Positions 43,518-52,436 are shown, counted from the stretch's first letter. The stretch: DNA of 64,000 bases from an uncultured Gammaproteobacteria bacterium (GCA_947258715.1 CAMYJH010000007.1:1-64000), one strand, 5' to 3'. Numbers and translations are program-made. Notes: a model not told the origin generated them from the letters alone.

Positions 43518-44363
43518 ATGAGGACTTTACTCGTTCCGTTTTTCGACGACGCGAAAGCAGAGGCGGCGCTGGCCGCTGCTTGTCACGTGGCACGTCGCTT
43601 CTCGAGCCACGTGGAAGGATTGTTCGTGCTGAGGCCGCCGCCCGTATTCGAGGGTGAGGGGATCGCCATGGCCGGCTCTTACATGACCCAGTTTCGGGAG
43701 GAAGGCCGGCGACTCGCTGACGGCGCCAAACAGCGCTTCGATCGATTTGTCGTCGGGCAGAACTTCACCATAAAGGGTCTCGACCAGGCGGAAGATGCCG
43801 CCACCGCTGAATGGCGCGAGCTGGAAGGTCTGGAAGGTCCGGTCATCAGCGACCACGCGCGCCTGTTCGACATGATGATCATTGGACGCGAGTTCGGTCA
43901 CCCATGGTTCGACTGGCAGGTGATGTGCGAAGCGGGATTGTTCGAGAGCGGTCGCCCGGTTCTGGTGACGTCCGAGCAGACCATCGGCGCGCTGGGAGAA
44001 ACCATATTGTTGGCGTGGAACGGGGGCACGGAAACCGCGCGCGCAATTTCCATGAGCATGCCTTTTCTTACCCGGGCGAAATCCGTTCTGGTGTTGACAG
44101 TCGAAGGCGCCACGGTGCCCGGCCCGTCAGGAGACGCGGTGGCTCAGCATTTGAGAAGAAACGCCATCGAAGCGAGCTCGAAGACGGTGGGGCTAGGTGG
44201 CCTTGCGGCCGGGGAGGTGATTGTCAACGAGGCGCAAGCTTTCGGTGCAGACATGATCGTCAAGGGCGCCTACACCAACAGCCGCTTGCGCCAGCTGGTC
44301 TTCGGCGGCGCAACGCGCTACCTGCTGGGAAAGGCCACGCTGCCGCTTCTTCTGGCTCACTGA
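43518..44363 (+). CDS. Universal stress protein, tandem type
   Basis: 281 residues with two Usp domains. The second keeps the nucleotide-binding pattern near its C-terminus (VKGAYTNSRLRQLVFGGATRYLL). The first is more divergent (VPFFDDAKAEAALAAACHVA). Single gene; no FNR-type box was noticed in the short upstream region. Confidence 0.88.
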   Translation: MRTLLVPFFDDAKAEAALAAACHVARRFSSHVEGLFVLRPPPVFEGEGIAMAGSYMTQFREEGRRLADGAKQRFDRFVVGQNFTIKGLDQAEDAATAEWRELEGLEGPVISDHARLFDMMIIGREFGHPWFDWQVMCEAGLFESGRPVLVTSEQTIGALGETILLAWNGGTETARAISMSMPFLTRAKSVLVLTVEGATVPGPSGDAVAQHLRRNAIEASSKTVGLGGLAAGEVIVNEAQAFGADMIVKGAYTNSRLRQLVFGGATRYLLGKATLPLLLAH

Positions 44364-44521
44364 CGTGCTGCGACGCACGCTGAGGGCGGGTGCTTCGTTA
44401 GTCCCCGCCTCCTCGCTACCCGACCAGGTAGAAATCATCTTGGCGCGTAAAGGGCCTGGCTTCGCTCGCGCGCTCCTCGTTTTGATCTCCTGCCTGTACT
44501 TACCCCATCGAGGGTGAGGGA

Positions 44522-44541
44522 GCCCGCCTGTTCAAGCGGGC
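44522..44541. terminator. Weak hairpin between convergent genes
   Basis: GCCCGC (44522-44527), 8-base loop, GCGGGC (44536-44541). It lies between the Usp gene and the phosphatase gene, which end toward each other. T-runs are poor on both sides. Confidence 0.4.
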
Positions 44542-44599
44542 GTTTCGGGTTGACCAAGGGAAATTCCGTCTTCGATGGTCAGACCAAAGAAAGGGTGCC

Positions 44600-45136
44600 T
44601 TATTCCGGGGTGCGTAGACGCTTGACGTAGATCTCTTGAGCAAGGGACTGGATCGCTCCAGGGCGGACTTCGCGCACCTCGCTGATGGCTGAGGAAGGCT
44701 CGAGGCCGAATTCCACCAGCAATCGCGCCGCGACGGTGCCGGTGCGACCAAGTCCGGCCCAGCAATGCACAATGAAGCGGCCACCATGGCTCAGGATGCG
44801 GCGCAAATTTTCACCCTCCAATGACCATGCCGCATCGAACGCATCGTCGGGCGCGCACATGTCCCTTATCGGCAGATGTCGCCACCATAAACCGTGATGC
44901 TTTGCGGACAAGGGCATGTGCCTTATCTCAAGCATACCCATTTCTTCTTCTTCCAACAGCGTTACCAGACCTTCGGCGCCCCATTCGCGGATAGCGCGCA
45001 AATCGTCCTCCAGCTTTCGTGCCCGGGCGCCAAAATAAGTACTTAGCCCCGGACAGGCGCAAAGGCCGATGCGTCCGCTGGTCCCGGGCACGGTCACGCT
45101 GTCGATGCGAATCGAGCCAGCTTTCAAAAACCTCAT
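44600..45136 (-). CDS. Dual-specificity/tyrosine phosphatase-like protein
   Basis: 178 residues. The P-loop VHCWAGLGRTG provides C125 and R131 (HCx5R), and D92 in IRDMCAP is a plausible general acid, so the enzyme looks active. It resembles CDKN3/DSP-type cytoplasmic phosphatases. Its ATG overlaps the stop of the sensor kinase gene (ATGA), making it the fourth gene of a PepSY-PhoP-PhoQ operon. The coupling suggests a role in the same signalling process. Confidence 0.88.
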   Translation of the reverse strand: MRFLKAGSIRIDSVTVPGTSGRIGLCACPGLSTYFGARARKLEDDLRAIREWGAEGLVTLLEEEEMGMLEIRHMPLSAKHHGLWWRHLPIRDMCAPDDAFDAAWSLEGENLRRILSHGGRFIVHCWAGLGRTGTVAARLLVEFGLEPSSAISEVREVRPGAIQSLAQEIYVKRLRTPE

Positions 45137-46482
45137 CGTTGCTCGTCTTCCAGCACGATCCTGATACCGGCGCCACCGAGCGCGCTTTCGACAGCTTCCA
45201 GTCTGCCCCCGTACACTTCAGTTACCAGCTCGTCGACAATGGCCAGCCCGATCCCTTGGCCCGGAACGGAAACGTCGCCCCGCGCCCCCCGGGCGCGAAA
45301 GCTTTCCAGCGCGGCATCGGGCAGTCCCGGCCCATCGTCTTCTACTTTCAGCTCGAGACGCTCTCCGTTGCGTGCACCTTCAACGCGCACCTTTCCCCGG
45401 CCCCATTTACAGGCGTTATCGAGAAGATTGCCGAGTATTTCGGTCAGGTCGCCTTCGTCGCCCTTAAAGCGCAAGTCTTTATTCAGTGCCACCTCGATGT
45501 CGAGCCGCTTGTCGGCGTAAACCTTGAGCAAAGTGGCGCGGATGCGTTCGATTACGCTGGCTATCCGCACCGAGGGTGTCAGCGCCGTGCGCCCCGACGC
45601 TGCGGCACGCTGGAGCTGGTAGTCCACGGCACGGTCCATGCGCTCCAGCTGCTCCGCCAGGGTGGAGCGCGACGGGGTGGAATCCGGTAAGGCGTCGACT
45701 TCGTTGCGTAATACCGCCAGCGGCGTCTTCAGGCTATGGGCCAGATCGCCAAGGGCATTGCGGTAGCGCTTAAGCTGGGTTCGGCTGTGGACAATGAGCA
45801 GATTGAGGTTCTGCGTCAAACGGTCGAGTTCCCTGGGGTAACTCCGCTCAAGACCCTGTTTCTTTCCCGCCTCGATTTCGGCCACCTCTCGTGCGAGCTG
45901 GCGCAAGGGCGCGAGACTCCAGCGCAACACCCCGCCCTGGACCGCGAGCAGAACCAAACCGGCGCCGGCGAGCCACATCCAAAGCGTGCCGCGAAAACGC
46001 GCGATTTCGGCTTCGAAGGGGGCTCTCGCCTCGGCCACCCGAAGCGTGAACGCCTTGTCCTGGCCATCGGGAAACGTCCATCTGAGACCGTAGGTGAGCG
46101 CGAAAAGCCGCGTACCCTGGGAGTCGCGGGTGTTAGAGAACACCGCAACGCCCGGCTCTCGCGCGTCCGGGTAAGCGATGTCGATACCGAGCGCGGACTG
46201 CGAATGCCAAATCACCCGCCCGGAGCCGTCCGCGAGCTGCGCGTACACCCCGGACTGGGGCACCGACAGCCTCGGTTCCGGCAGCGCCTTGGGAATCTCG
46301 AGGGCGCCGTTCTGCGGCTCGGCGGCGGCGATGAGGGCGTAGATGCGGGACTGCAGCCTATCGTTCACTCGGGCCAGCGCGCTTTCCGCAAAGGCCCGAT
46401 CCAGGGCCACTCCGGCGAGCCCGAGAAAGGCCGCCAAAACCACGCTGGCGGACACGATCAGCCGCGCGTTTAGAGAAAGCAT
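45133..46482 (-). CDS. PhoQ-type sensor histidine kinase
   Basis: 449 residues. Membrane helices at about 8-30 and 166-186 enclose a sensor domain of 135 residues. The dimerisation helix RNALGDLAHSLKTPLAVLRNE (H249) is PhoQ-like, followed by an ATPase domain with LLDNACKWGRGKV and GQGIGLAIVDEL. Its ATG is four bases after the regulator's stop. PhoQ homologues sense divalent cations or cationic peptides; the acidic sensor patch cannot be confirmed here. Confidence 0.9.
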   Translation of the reverse strand: MLSLNARLIVSASVVLAAFLGLAGVALDRAFAESALARVNDRLQSRIYALIAAAEPQNGALEIPKALPEPRLSVPQSGVYAQLADGSGRVIWHSQSALGIDIAYPDAREPGVAVFSNTRDSQGTRLFALTYGLRWTFPDGQDKAFTLRVAEARAPFEAEIARFRGTLWMWLAGAGLVLLAVQGGVLRWSLAPLRQLAREVAEIEAGKKQGLERSYPRELDRLTQNLNLLIVHSRTQLKRYRNALGDLAHSLKTPLAVLRNEVDALPDSTPSRSTLAEQLERMDRAVDYQLQRAAASGRTALTPSVRIASVIERIRATLLKVYADKRLDIEVALNKDLRFKGDEGDLTEILGNLLDNACKWGRGKVRVEGARNGERLELKVEDDGPGLPDAALESFRARGARGDVSVPGQGIGLAIVDELVTEVYGGRLEAVESALGGAGIRIVLEDEQR

Positions 46483-46486
46483 GCCT

Positions 46487-47170
46487 TCAAGCGTCGTCGT
46501 GGTCGAAGCGGAAACGGTATCCCTGTCCGCGCCGGGTCTCTATGGGGTTGAGGCTCCGATCCGGATCCAGCTTTCGGCGCAGACGACCGACTAGCACTTC
46601 GAGCACGTTGCTATCGGGATCAAAATCCTCGTCGTAGACATGCTCGACCAGCTCGCCTTTGGGTACCACGTTGCCGGCGTGCATCATCAAGTACTCGAGC
46701 ACCTTGTACTCGAACGCGGTGAGTTCCACCGGCGAGCCCTCGGATTCAACGCTGCGGCTGCCGGTGTCCAGCTTCACCGGTCCGCACTGGAGCACGTTCC
46801 GGCTCAGGCCAGAGGCGCGCCGCACCAGCGCCCGCAGCCGGGCAAGCAGCTCCTCCATGTGAAACGGCTTGACCAAGTAGTCATCGGCCCCCGCCTCGAG
46901 CCCGTCCACCTTGTCCTGCCAGCGGCCGCGGGCGGTGAGAATGAGCACCGGAAACGAGCGCCCGCCGGCGCGCCAGTTCCGAATAACATCGATACCGGAA
47001 CGTTTGGGCAGTCCGACGTCCACTACCGCCACGTCAATGGGGTACTCCTCACCAAAATAAAGTCCCTCCTCGCCGTCGCTCGCCGTATCCACCGCGTAGC
47101 CCGCGTTCCGGAGTCGCTGTTCCAGCTGTTGGCGCAGAGGGGCTTCGTCCTCAATGACCAGCGCGCGCAA
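46487..47170 (-). CDS. PhoP-type response regulator (OmpR family)
   Basis: 227 residues from TTG 47170, with AGGGGA about seven bases earlier. Receiver with phospho-acceptor D51 (VVDVGLP) and K at YLVKPF; winged helix with LTAFEYKVLEYLM and RRGQGYRF. It pairs with the kinase gene and follows the PepSY gene by 24 bases. Confidence 0.93.
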   Translation of the reverse strand: MRALVIEDEAPLRQQLEQRLRNAGYAVDTASDGEEGLYFGEEYPIDVAVVDVGLPKRSGIDVIRNWRAGGRSFPVLILTARGRWQDKVDGLEAGADDYLVKPFHMEELLARLRALVRRASGLSRNVLQCGPVKLDTGSRSVESEGSPVELTAFEYKVLEYLMMHAGNVVPKGELVEHVYDEDFDPDSNVLEVLVGRLRRKLDPDRSLNPIETRRGQGYRFRFDHDDA

Positions 47171-47194
47171 GGTGTGGTCCCCTGGAATTGATCG

Positions 47195-47491
47195 CTAACC
47201 GAGGATGTTTCCGGAGCTCCCGTCCACGTTGTAGATGCGCACGTGACCGTTTTTGAGCACCTTAACCCGATAAACGACTCGTCCGTCACGCTGAACCGCC
47301 CGCACGCCGAGCACTCTTCCGCCGGTGAAGTCGCGCACGATGGCGGCGGCCTGGTCCGGTCCGATGTCGGCGGCAAGATTGACCTCGCGGGGGAGCGCGC
47401 GCGAAGAGTGAGCGGCGAAAGCCGTCGGAGCTGAAAACAGAGCGGCTGCCAGCATCAAGGCTACGGCGAATCTCTTGGTCGATCCGAACAT
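47195..47491 (-). CDS. PepSY-domain periplasmic protein
   Basis: 98 residues. Signal peptide (about 1-27, ending TAFAAHS), then a PepSY domain (DQAAAIVRDFTGGRVLGV ... YRVKVLKNGHVRIYNVD). PepSY proteins often accompany two-component systems as small periplasmic modulators. First gene of the operon. Confidence 0.9.
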   Translation of the reverse strand: MFGSTKRFAVALMLAAALFSAPTAFAAHSSRALPREVNLAADIGPDQAAAIVRDFTGGRVLGVRAVQRDGRVVYRVKVLKNGHVRIYNVDGSSGNILG

Positions 47492-47630
47492 TTTTAAGCG
47501 GGCTCAGTCGAGATTCTTTACCGCGTCGGGGCGGGAGCGTTGGGGATGAATTCCGCGCCGCCGACGAGCGAACAAGTCAATTCTAGCAGCGTTCACTGTT
47601 CATAACGTCGGCGGCGCCATTTCTACGGGC

Positions 47631-48194
47631 TCAGCGGATGGGAACCACGCTAACGCTTACCGGCAAGCTGTCCCCCGGATGTTCCTTCATGCGGGTGAGA
47701 TAAACACGGCCATTGTAGCTGTACTTCACTCGGTAGGCCTCGACCCGCTCTTCGTCGTGATATTCCGTGCGCACTGTGCAGCGAGTCTGCATGGTAGTGT
47801 ACTCGCTGTATTCGTGAGCGGCGGCGTGGCGATGGGCGTGGTCGCGGCCCACCGAGCCCCCCAGCAGGGCACCGGCAACGGTCATGGCGGTCTTTCCGCT
47901 GCCCTTGCCGAACTGGTTACCCACGACGCCGCCGATAATGCCACCAATAATCGTCGGCGTGGCCGAGCCGTGGTAGGGGGCGCTACGGCGCACCGGAACC
48001 TCCTCGTCCCAGCATTCTCGCTTCGGGGTCTCGACGCGAACCAACCGGGTAATCGGCTCCACCTCGATGACTTCCGCCATGTCGGTGTAGCTGCCGTTTC
48101 CGTTCGCCGGGTACCCGTAGCGGTCGGCGCTGGCCGCCTGGGTGTAGGCGAGCGCCATAATCATGACGCCCGCAATAAGCTTGACCTTGTTCAT
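47631..48194 (-). CDS. Glycine-zipper outer-envelope protein (17-kDa antigen-like)
   Basis: 187 residues. Signal peptide (about 1-23), an acidic stretch, then the glycine zipper IIGGIIGGVVGNQFGKGSG with a second helix ALLGGSVG (about 84-120). The C-terminal domain is beta-rich with a single Cys in RCTVRTEYH. Family members sit in the outer membrane or periplasm and affect envelope stability. It lies upstream of the PepSY operon on the same strand. Confidence 0.85.
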   Translation of the reverse strand: MNKVKLIAGVMIMALAYTQAASADRYGYPANGNGSYTDMAEVIEVEPITRLVRVETPKRECWDEEVPVRRSAPYHGSATPTIIGGIIGGVVGNQFGKGSGKTAMTVAGALLGGSVGRDHAHRHAAAHEYSEYTTMQTRCTVRTEYHDEERVEAYRVKYSYNGRVYLTRMKEHPGDSLPVSVSVVPIR

Positions 48195-48272
48195 GATCCT
48201 TCTCCTGTAACGAGTCCGTCCCGCTAAGCTTGAAATTCGGAATCGAACAGAGTTCGAGCGCGACTTCGAGTA

Positions 48273-48725
48273 TCAATCGAGCGGTAAAATTAGATTGATC
48301 CCGTATCCCATTCCCAGATAGCCGTAGCCGTAGCCGTAGCGATTACCGTAGCGCGGGTGATGTCCGTAACGTCGCCAGTACGGCTGGTGTCCGCGCCAGT
48401 GCCGGTGTCCGCGCCAGTGCCGGTGTCCGCGCCAGTGCCGGCTTCCGCGCCAGTGACGAGGCCCGTGACGGTAGTGGTTGCGAGAGTAGCCGCGGGGTCC
48501 GCGGTAATGGCCCCGAGCAGGACCGGCGTGGCTGCGGGGACCACGAAACTCGCCGCGTGGTCCTCGCGCCTGGCCCCGATGTCCGCCCACCTGGACAAAC
48601 GGGTCGTCGCCGCCACGGGTTTCGCGGGCGCTCTGGTCTTCGGCCGCGGTGGCAGGTGCCGACAGCATCAGCGCTGCGCTTAACGCGCCGGCGCTCAGAA
48701 TCAAAGTTCGTTTCATTGCGCTCAT
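48273..48725 (-). CDS. Small exported Arg/His/Gly/Trp-rich repeat protein
   Basis: 150 residues (an in-frame ATG three codons later fits the signal peptide equally well). Signal peptide ending ATAAED, an Arg/Gly-rich segment (GPRGEFRGPRSHAGPARGH), four HWRG[SH] hexads, then a Tyr/Gly-rich end (YGYGYGYLGMGYG). The hexads come from an 18-bp tandem DNA repeat. Similar small envelope proteins bind metals or polyanions, but function here is unknown. Confidence 0.7.
   Translation of the reverse strand: MSAMKRTLILSAGALSAALMLSAPATAAEDQSARETRGGDDPFVQVGGHRGQARGPRGEFRGPRSHAGPARGHYRGPRGYSRNHYRHGPRHWRGSRHWRGHRHWRGHRHWRGHQPYWRRYGHHPRYGNRYGYGYGYLGMGYGINLILPLD
48387..48460. repeat. 18-bp minisatellite inside the Arg/His-rich gene
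   Basis: GGTGTCCGCGCCAGTGCC is repeated about four times, the last unit with two changes (GGCTTCC). Each unit encodes one hexad of the exported protein, so copy number can change without shifting the frame. Confidence 0.85.
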
Positions 48726-48905
48726 GATTACAACCCTCGTTCATTAGCCAATATTCGAGCCTGGCGCACATTCTGCGCCCGGCCGCCTGAACCAGAGCTG
48801 AACCGAAAAGTCTCCGAATATGCCTCATTTTCAAGGGCTTGCGGGCGTGGCCGAAGGAAGGAAGCGAGACACTCGCCGCTCCGCGGGCGCGAGTATCCGC
48901 GCCTT

Positions 48906-49790
48906 TTAGGCGGACGCTGCCGAGGCCGAAGTGGTGACAGCCACCAAGCGCCGGGTCAAGTCGAATCCGGGATCGCCGAGCCCCTCGAGGATGGTGAAGT
49001 GGTTGCTTGCGGGGAGCTCGACGTAGGCGACCCGGGCCCCGTCCTCGCTCCAACGTGAGGCCAGGTCCTCGGACTGCCAGCGAAACTCCTCGCTTTCGTC
49101 GCCGCCGACGCAGATGTTGATGGGTCCGCTCATCTGCGGACGCAGGAGCGCGGGGCTGTTGCGCTTTGCCGCCTCGACGTCTAAACGCAGATCCTCGTTG
49201 ACCGAGTGCCGTAGCAGCGGTTCGAGGGTGAAAAGACCGCTCACCGGCGTGACGCTCTTGATCATATCCTCCGGCAGCTGCTGCTCGAAGTCCGGCCAGC
49301 GGGTGACGGCGAGCATGGCGCTCAGGTGACCGCCGGCGGAATGTCCGGAAACGTGGATACGGTCCGGATCGCCGCCGTGCTCGGGCGCGTTTCGCCACAG
49401 CCAGGCCGCAACGCTGCGCATCTGACGGACGATTTCGTCGACTGTCACCTGAGGGCAAAGTGAATAGTTGGTGATCGCCACCAATGCGCCTGCCTCCACC
49501 AGCGGCTCGGCGAGGAAGCTGAACATGGACTTGTCACGGGATCGCCAGTAGCCGCCGTGGATAAAGAGATGCACCGGCGCGTTGTCGCTTTGGGGTAGAA
49601 AAAGATCCACTCGCTCGCTCTCGCTTCGGCCGAAAGGAATATCCAGCAGCGCCCGCGCCCGCTTTCTATAGGCTTCGCTTCGTGCCATGTTGCGGGCGAC
49701 GATTTCCTCATTGTTATCGACCTGGAGTCTGGCGTTGTACTGCCACTCGAACTGGTCACGGTCGTAATTGCGGTAAACGTAGTCATTCAT
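48906..49790 (-). CDS. Alpha/beta hydrolase, arylformamidase-like
   Basis: 294 residues from ATG 49790 (the longer frame from 49874 runs into the neighbour). HGGYWRSRDKS gives the HGG oxyanion motif, GHSAGGHLSAML the nucleophile, and SNHFTILEGL the histidine. The YNxR start and HGGYWR are typical of bacterial kynurenine formamidase-like esterases. The N-formylglutamate amidohydrolase gene ends 14 bases before this start, suggesting a shared transcript for formamide hydrolysis. Confidence 0.85.
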   Translation of the reverse strand: MNDYVYRNYDRDQFEWQYNARLQVDNNEEIVARNMARSEAYRKRARALLDIPFGRSESERVDLFLPQSDNAPVHLFIHGGYWRSRDKSMFSFLAEPLVEAGALVAITNYSLCPQVTVDEIVRQMRSVAAWLWRNAPEHGGDPDRIHVSGHSAGGHLSAMLAVTRWPDFEQQLPEDMIKSVTPVSGLFTLEPLLRHSVNEDLRLDVEAAKRNSPALLRPQMSGPINICVGGDESEEFRWQSEDLASRWSEDGARVAYVELPASNHFTILEGLGDPGFDLTRRLVAVTTSASAASA

Positions 49791-49804
49791 AGTTTCATCA
49801 CCAT

Positions 49805-50605
49805 TCAAATGCCGCCGGCCTCGCTCAGCCGGCTTAAGCCCTCGCGAAACACTTCGGCCATGCGCTCGGCCCATTCGCTTTGCCCGGACTCGGTTTCAAT
49901 CAAGTCTTGACGAATCTCGATCTCCACGTGAGGAATTCCCCGCTGTTCTCCGTGCACCGGCACCGCGTAATCCTTGTCACTGGTCAGGAAATAAGGCTCG
50001 TTGTCACCCACAATGAGTTTTCCTTCCCCATGCAACAACTCCAGCAGGATGCGGGCAAAAGTGGGATCCTTGTCGTACAGCACTCCCACGTGCCACGGTC
50101 GAGAAACCCCTAGATAGACCGGCGTGCAGCTGTGCATCGCCACCAGCAGCGTGGGTCTGGCGTTGGCAATGCGTACGTCGAGCAGGTCGCGAATAGCGTG
50201 ATGATAGGGATGGAAGATTTCTCTCGCTCGCGCCTCGATCTCGTCCTCTGGGAGGCCCACGTTTCCCGGAATCTCGGTGTCTTCGCTGAACACAGTGATG
50301 AAATCCCGTGCGGTAGGCCAGCGGTTGCAGTCGACGACCAGACGCGAGTAGGTCTGCAGCACGGCCACGGCGTCGAGCTTTTCCGACAGTCGATGAGTAA
50401 CGCCGGCGATGCCGATGTCCGAGGCGATGTGTCGATCGAGATCCCGGTCTTTAAGACCGAGGGTCCCCAGCCGCTTGGGGAACGCCCGCCCAGCGTGCTC
50501 CGCGGTGAGAAAAAAGGTCGAGCTTCCTTCTGCGCGCAGCACCCGGACAGGCGCCGGATCACCATCGCCGAGGAGGCTTGCCGCAATTTCGTTAGGGTTA
50601 TCCAT
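49805..50605 (-). CDS. N-formylglutamate amidohydrolase family
   Basis: 266 residues. FLTAEHAGRAFP, RLVVDCNRWP, AMHSCTP and HGEQRGIPHVEIEIRQDLI are the FGase family blocks, including the likely zinc ligands (the H of AEHAG and the E of IEIR). Known members release formate from N-formyl-glutamate in histidine breakdown. No hut gene is nearby. The formamidase-like gene follows. Confidence 0.9.
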   Translation of the reverse strand: MDNPNEIAASLLGDGDPAPVRVLRAEGSSTFFLTAEHAGRAFPKRLGTLGLKDRDLDRHIASDIGIAGVTHRLSEKLDAVAVLQTYSRLVVDCNRWPTARDFITVFSEDTEIPGNVGLPEDEIEARAREIFHPYHHAIRDLLDVRIANARPTLLVAMHSCTPVYLGVSRPWHVGVLYDKDPTFARILLELLHGEGKLIVGDNEPYFLTSDKDYAVPVHGEQRGIPHVEIEIRQDLIETESGQSEWAERMAEVFREGLSRLSEAGGI

Positions 50606-50746
50606 ACTCTGAACCGATACCGCAACGCGTCAGCGAATGAGTCCGGCGCTCATCCTACACGGTCGGACCCGCGCCCTGTCCATTGCTGTCTCGTTGTCTG
50701 AAAATGGGCGGGAAACGACGCGGCGAGGGCACAAGGAGAGAGCGGC

Positions 50747-51958
50747 ATGACTTGGGAACTCAATCAGTATCAGCGGGCTTTAAAACAGCAGGCGCGAGAC
50801 CTCGCTCAGAAGGTCATCGCGCCGACGGCGGATGAAACCGATCGGAGTGAGCAGTACCCATGGCGCAACGTTCGCGCCTTGACCGACGCCGGCTTCATGG
50901 GAATGACTATCCCCGAGTCCTACGGCGGTCGCGGGCTCGGATATCTGGATGTGGCGCTGGTGATCGAGGAGATGGCCAAAGTCTGTGGCGTCACCGCCCG
51001 CATTGTGGTCGAAGCCAACATGGGTGCCATATCCGCGATCATGCACTACGGCAGCGAAGCGCAGCGAAAGCTCGCCGCGGAGCTGGTGCTGTCCGGCGAC
51101 AAGCCGGCTATCTGCATCTCCGAGCCGGGTGCCGGCAGCGCCGCCTCGGAGATGGTGACACGCGCCGATCCACGCGGCGACGGCTACGTTCTCAATGGGA
51201 AAAAACACTGGATCACCGGTGGTGGCGTTTCCCGCCTGCACTTGATCTTCGCCCGGGTGTTTGACCACAAGGGAAAGGATCAGGGCATCGGCGGCTTCAT
51301 TGCTCTGCGCGACCAGACCCAGGGACTCGAGATCGGCGAGCGCGAGCCCACCATGGGTCTTCGCGGGATTCCGGAAACGGAGGTCTTGTTCAAAGACATG
51401 GAGATTACGAAGGACGGGGTGGTGACACCGCCGGGGGGGTTCCGGCGTGGATTCGCCGAGCTCATGAACGCCTACAACAGTCAGCGTATAGGCGCCGCTA
51501 CCGTGGCCTTGGGTCTCGCCGCCGGCGCATACGCGAAAGCGCTGGATTTTTCCAAGCGCCGCGAGCAGTTCGGGCGTCCCATCTGCGAGTTCCAGGGGAT
51601 TCAATGGATGCTTGCAGACATGGATACCCAAATCGAAGCGGCGCGGTTGCTTATCCACCACGCGGCCTCGAGTGCCGATGCTTTTCCAGATCCCAAGCTC
51701 GCGGCGCAGGCGAAAGTATTCGCCTCCGAAATGGCCATCCGTGTCACCAACGACGCGCTGCAGATATTCGGCGCCCGCGGCTACTCTAGAAATCAGCCCC
51801 TGGAGCGCATGCTGCGCGACGCGCGTATGTTCACCATCGGCGGCGGCACGGCGCAGATCCTGCGCACTGTAATCGCTTCGCGCATCCTGGAGCGCAAGCT
51901 GCCACAGGTTAGGGACGGCTATTCAAGGCTCGCCCCCGGCCGGGCGGCGGCGGAATGA
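50747..51958 (+). CDS. Acyl-CoA dehydrogenase family, 3-sulfinopropionyl-CoA desulfinase-like
   Basis: 403 residues, full-length ACAD fold with FAD motifs (ICISEPGAGSAASEM, WITGGG, REQFGRPICEFQGIQ). Neither usual catalytic glutamate is present: the IYEGT position reads IGGGT and the alternative position reads NSQRIG with Q246. R85 lies in GVTARIVVEAN. I recall that 3-sulfinopropionyl-CoA desulfinase has an arginine at about 84 and a glutamine at 246 in place of the base, so the pattern fits closely. The enzyme would release sulfite from 3-sulfinopropionyl-CoA rather than oxidise an acyl-CoA. No dedicated pathway gene is adjacent. Confidence 0.8.
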   Translation: MTWELNQYQRALKQQARDLAQKVIAPTADETDRSEQYPWRNVRALTDAGFMGMTIPESYGGRGLGYLDVALVIEEMAKVCGVTARIVVEANMGAISAIMHYGSEAQRKLAAELVLSGDKPAICISEPGAGSAASEMVTRADPRGDGYVLNGKKHWITGGGVSRLHLIFARVFDHKGKDQGIGGFIALRDQTQGLEIGEREPTMGLRGIPETEVLFKDMEITKDGVVTPPGGFRRGFAELMNAYNSQRIGAATVALGLAAGAYAKALDFSKRREQFGRPICEFQGIQWMLADMDTQIEAARLLIHHAASSADAFPDPKLAAQAKVFASEMAIRVTNDALQIFGARGYSRNQPLERMLRDARMFTIGGGTAQILRTVIASRILERKLPQVRDGYSRLAPGRAAAE

Positions 51959-52436
51959 CCCCTGGGTGTCGCCGGCGGTAAGCGGAGAGCGATGACGGCC
52001 GCGTGGTGAGCGGACCCTGGCGAAAAGCGGAGGAGGAAATGCGCATCGAGCCCGTAATGCTTTGTCGCGAGCGCGTGTCTTTAAGATTCGATTACCAGCG
52101 GCGGTAACACGACCGTCGCTGCCGACTAGCCCGTCGGCTACGGCTTGGGGCAAAAGACCGTGGTCGTTTTCCTCTGCGATATAAAACCGCCCGTCACCGA
52201 ATCGTTGGGACAATGAGCGGGGATCCACGCCTTGCCGACGTTTCCGTTGGCGGCGACGTACGGAAGCAATCAGCAATCCCGAGTTCATGCCGCGGCCCCG
52301 TGTCGCTCCTTGTTTGTCCGCTGCGCAGCGCTTCGCCCGAAGTCACCCACCTCGATCCGACCCGGTGATCGCGGCTCCACGACGACAGTGAAAAGGATTA
52401 CGGAACGCGGTCGCAGCGATGAGTTCCGTGTCGAGG
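51959..52436. other. Gap between the dehydrogenase and RND pump genes
   Basis: 478 bases between convergent genes. A minus-strand 121-codon frame (51923-52288) has a protein-like middle (FGDGRFYIAEENDHGLLP) but overlaps the dehydrogenase end and has no ribosome binding site. I see no other feature. Confidence 0.45.

Noticed and set aside
48387..48460. Short tandem repeats as a CRISPR array
   Set aside because: Units are 18 bases and directly abutting, with no spacers, and they are in-frame coding repeats. No cas genes are in the window.
48343..49458. 371-codon minus-strand frame
   Set aside because: Out-of-frame overlap with the arylformamidase-like hydrolase and the Arg/His-rich gene; composition is that of a shadow frame.
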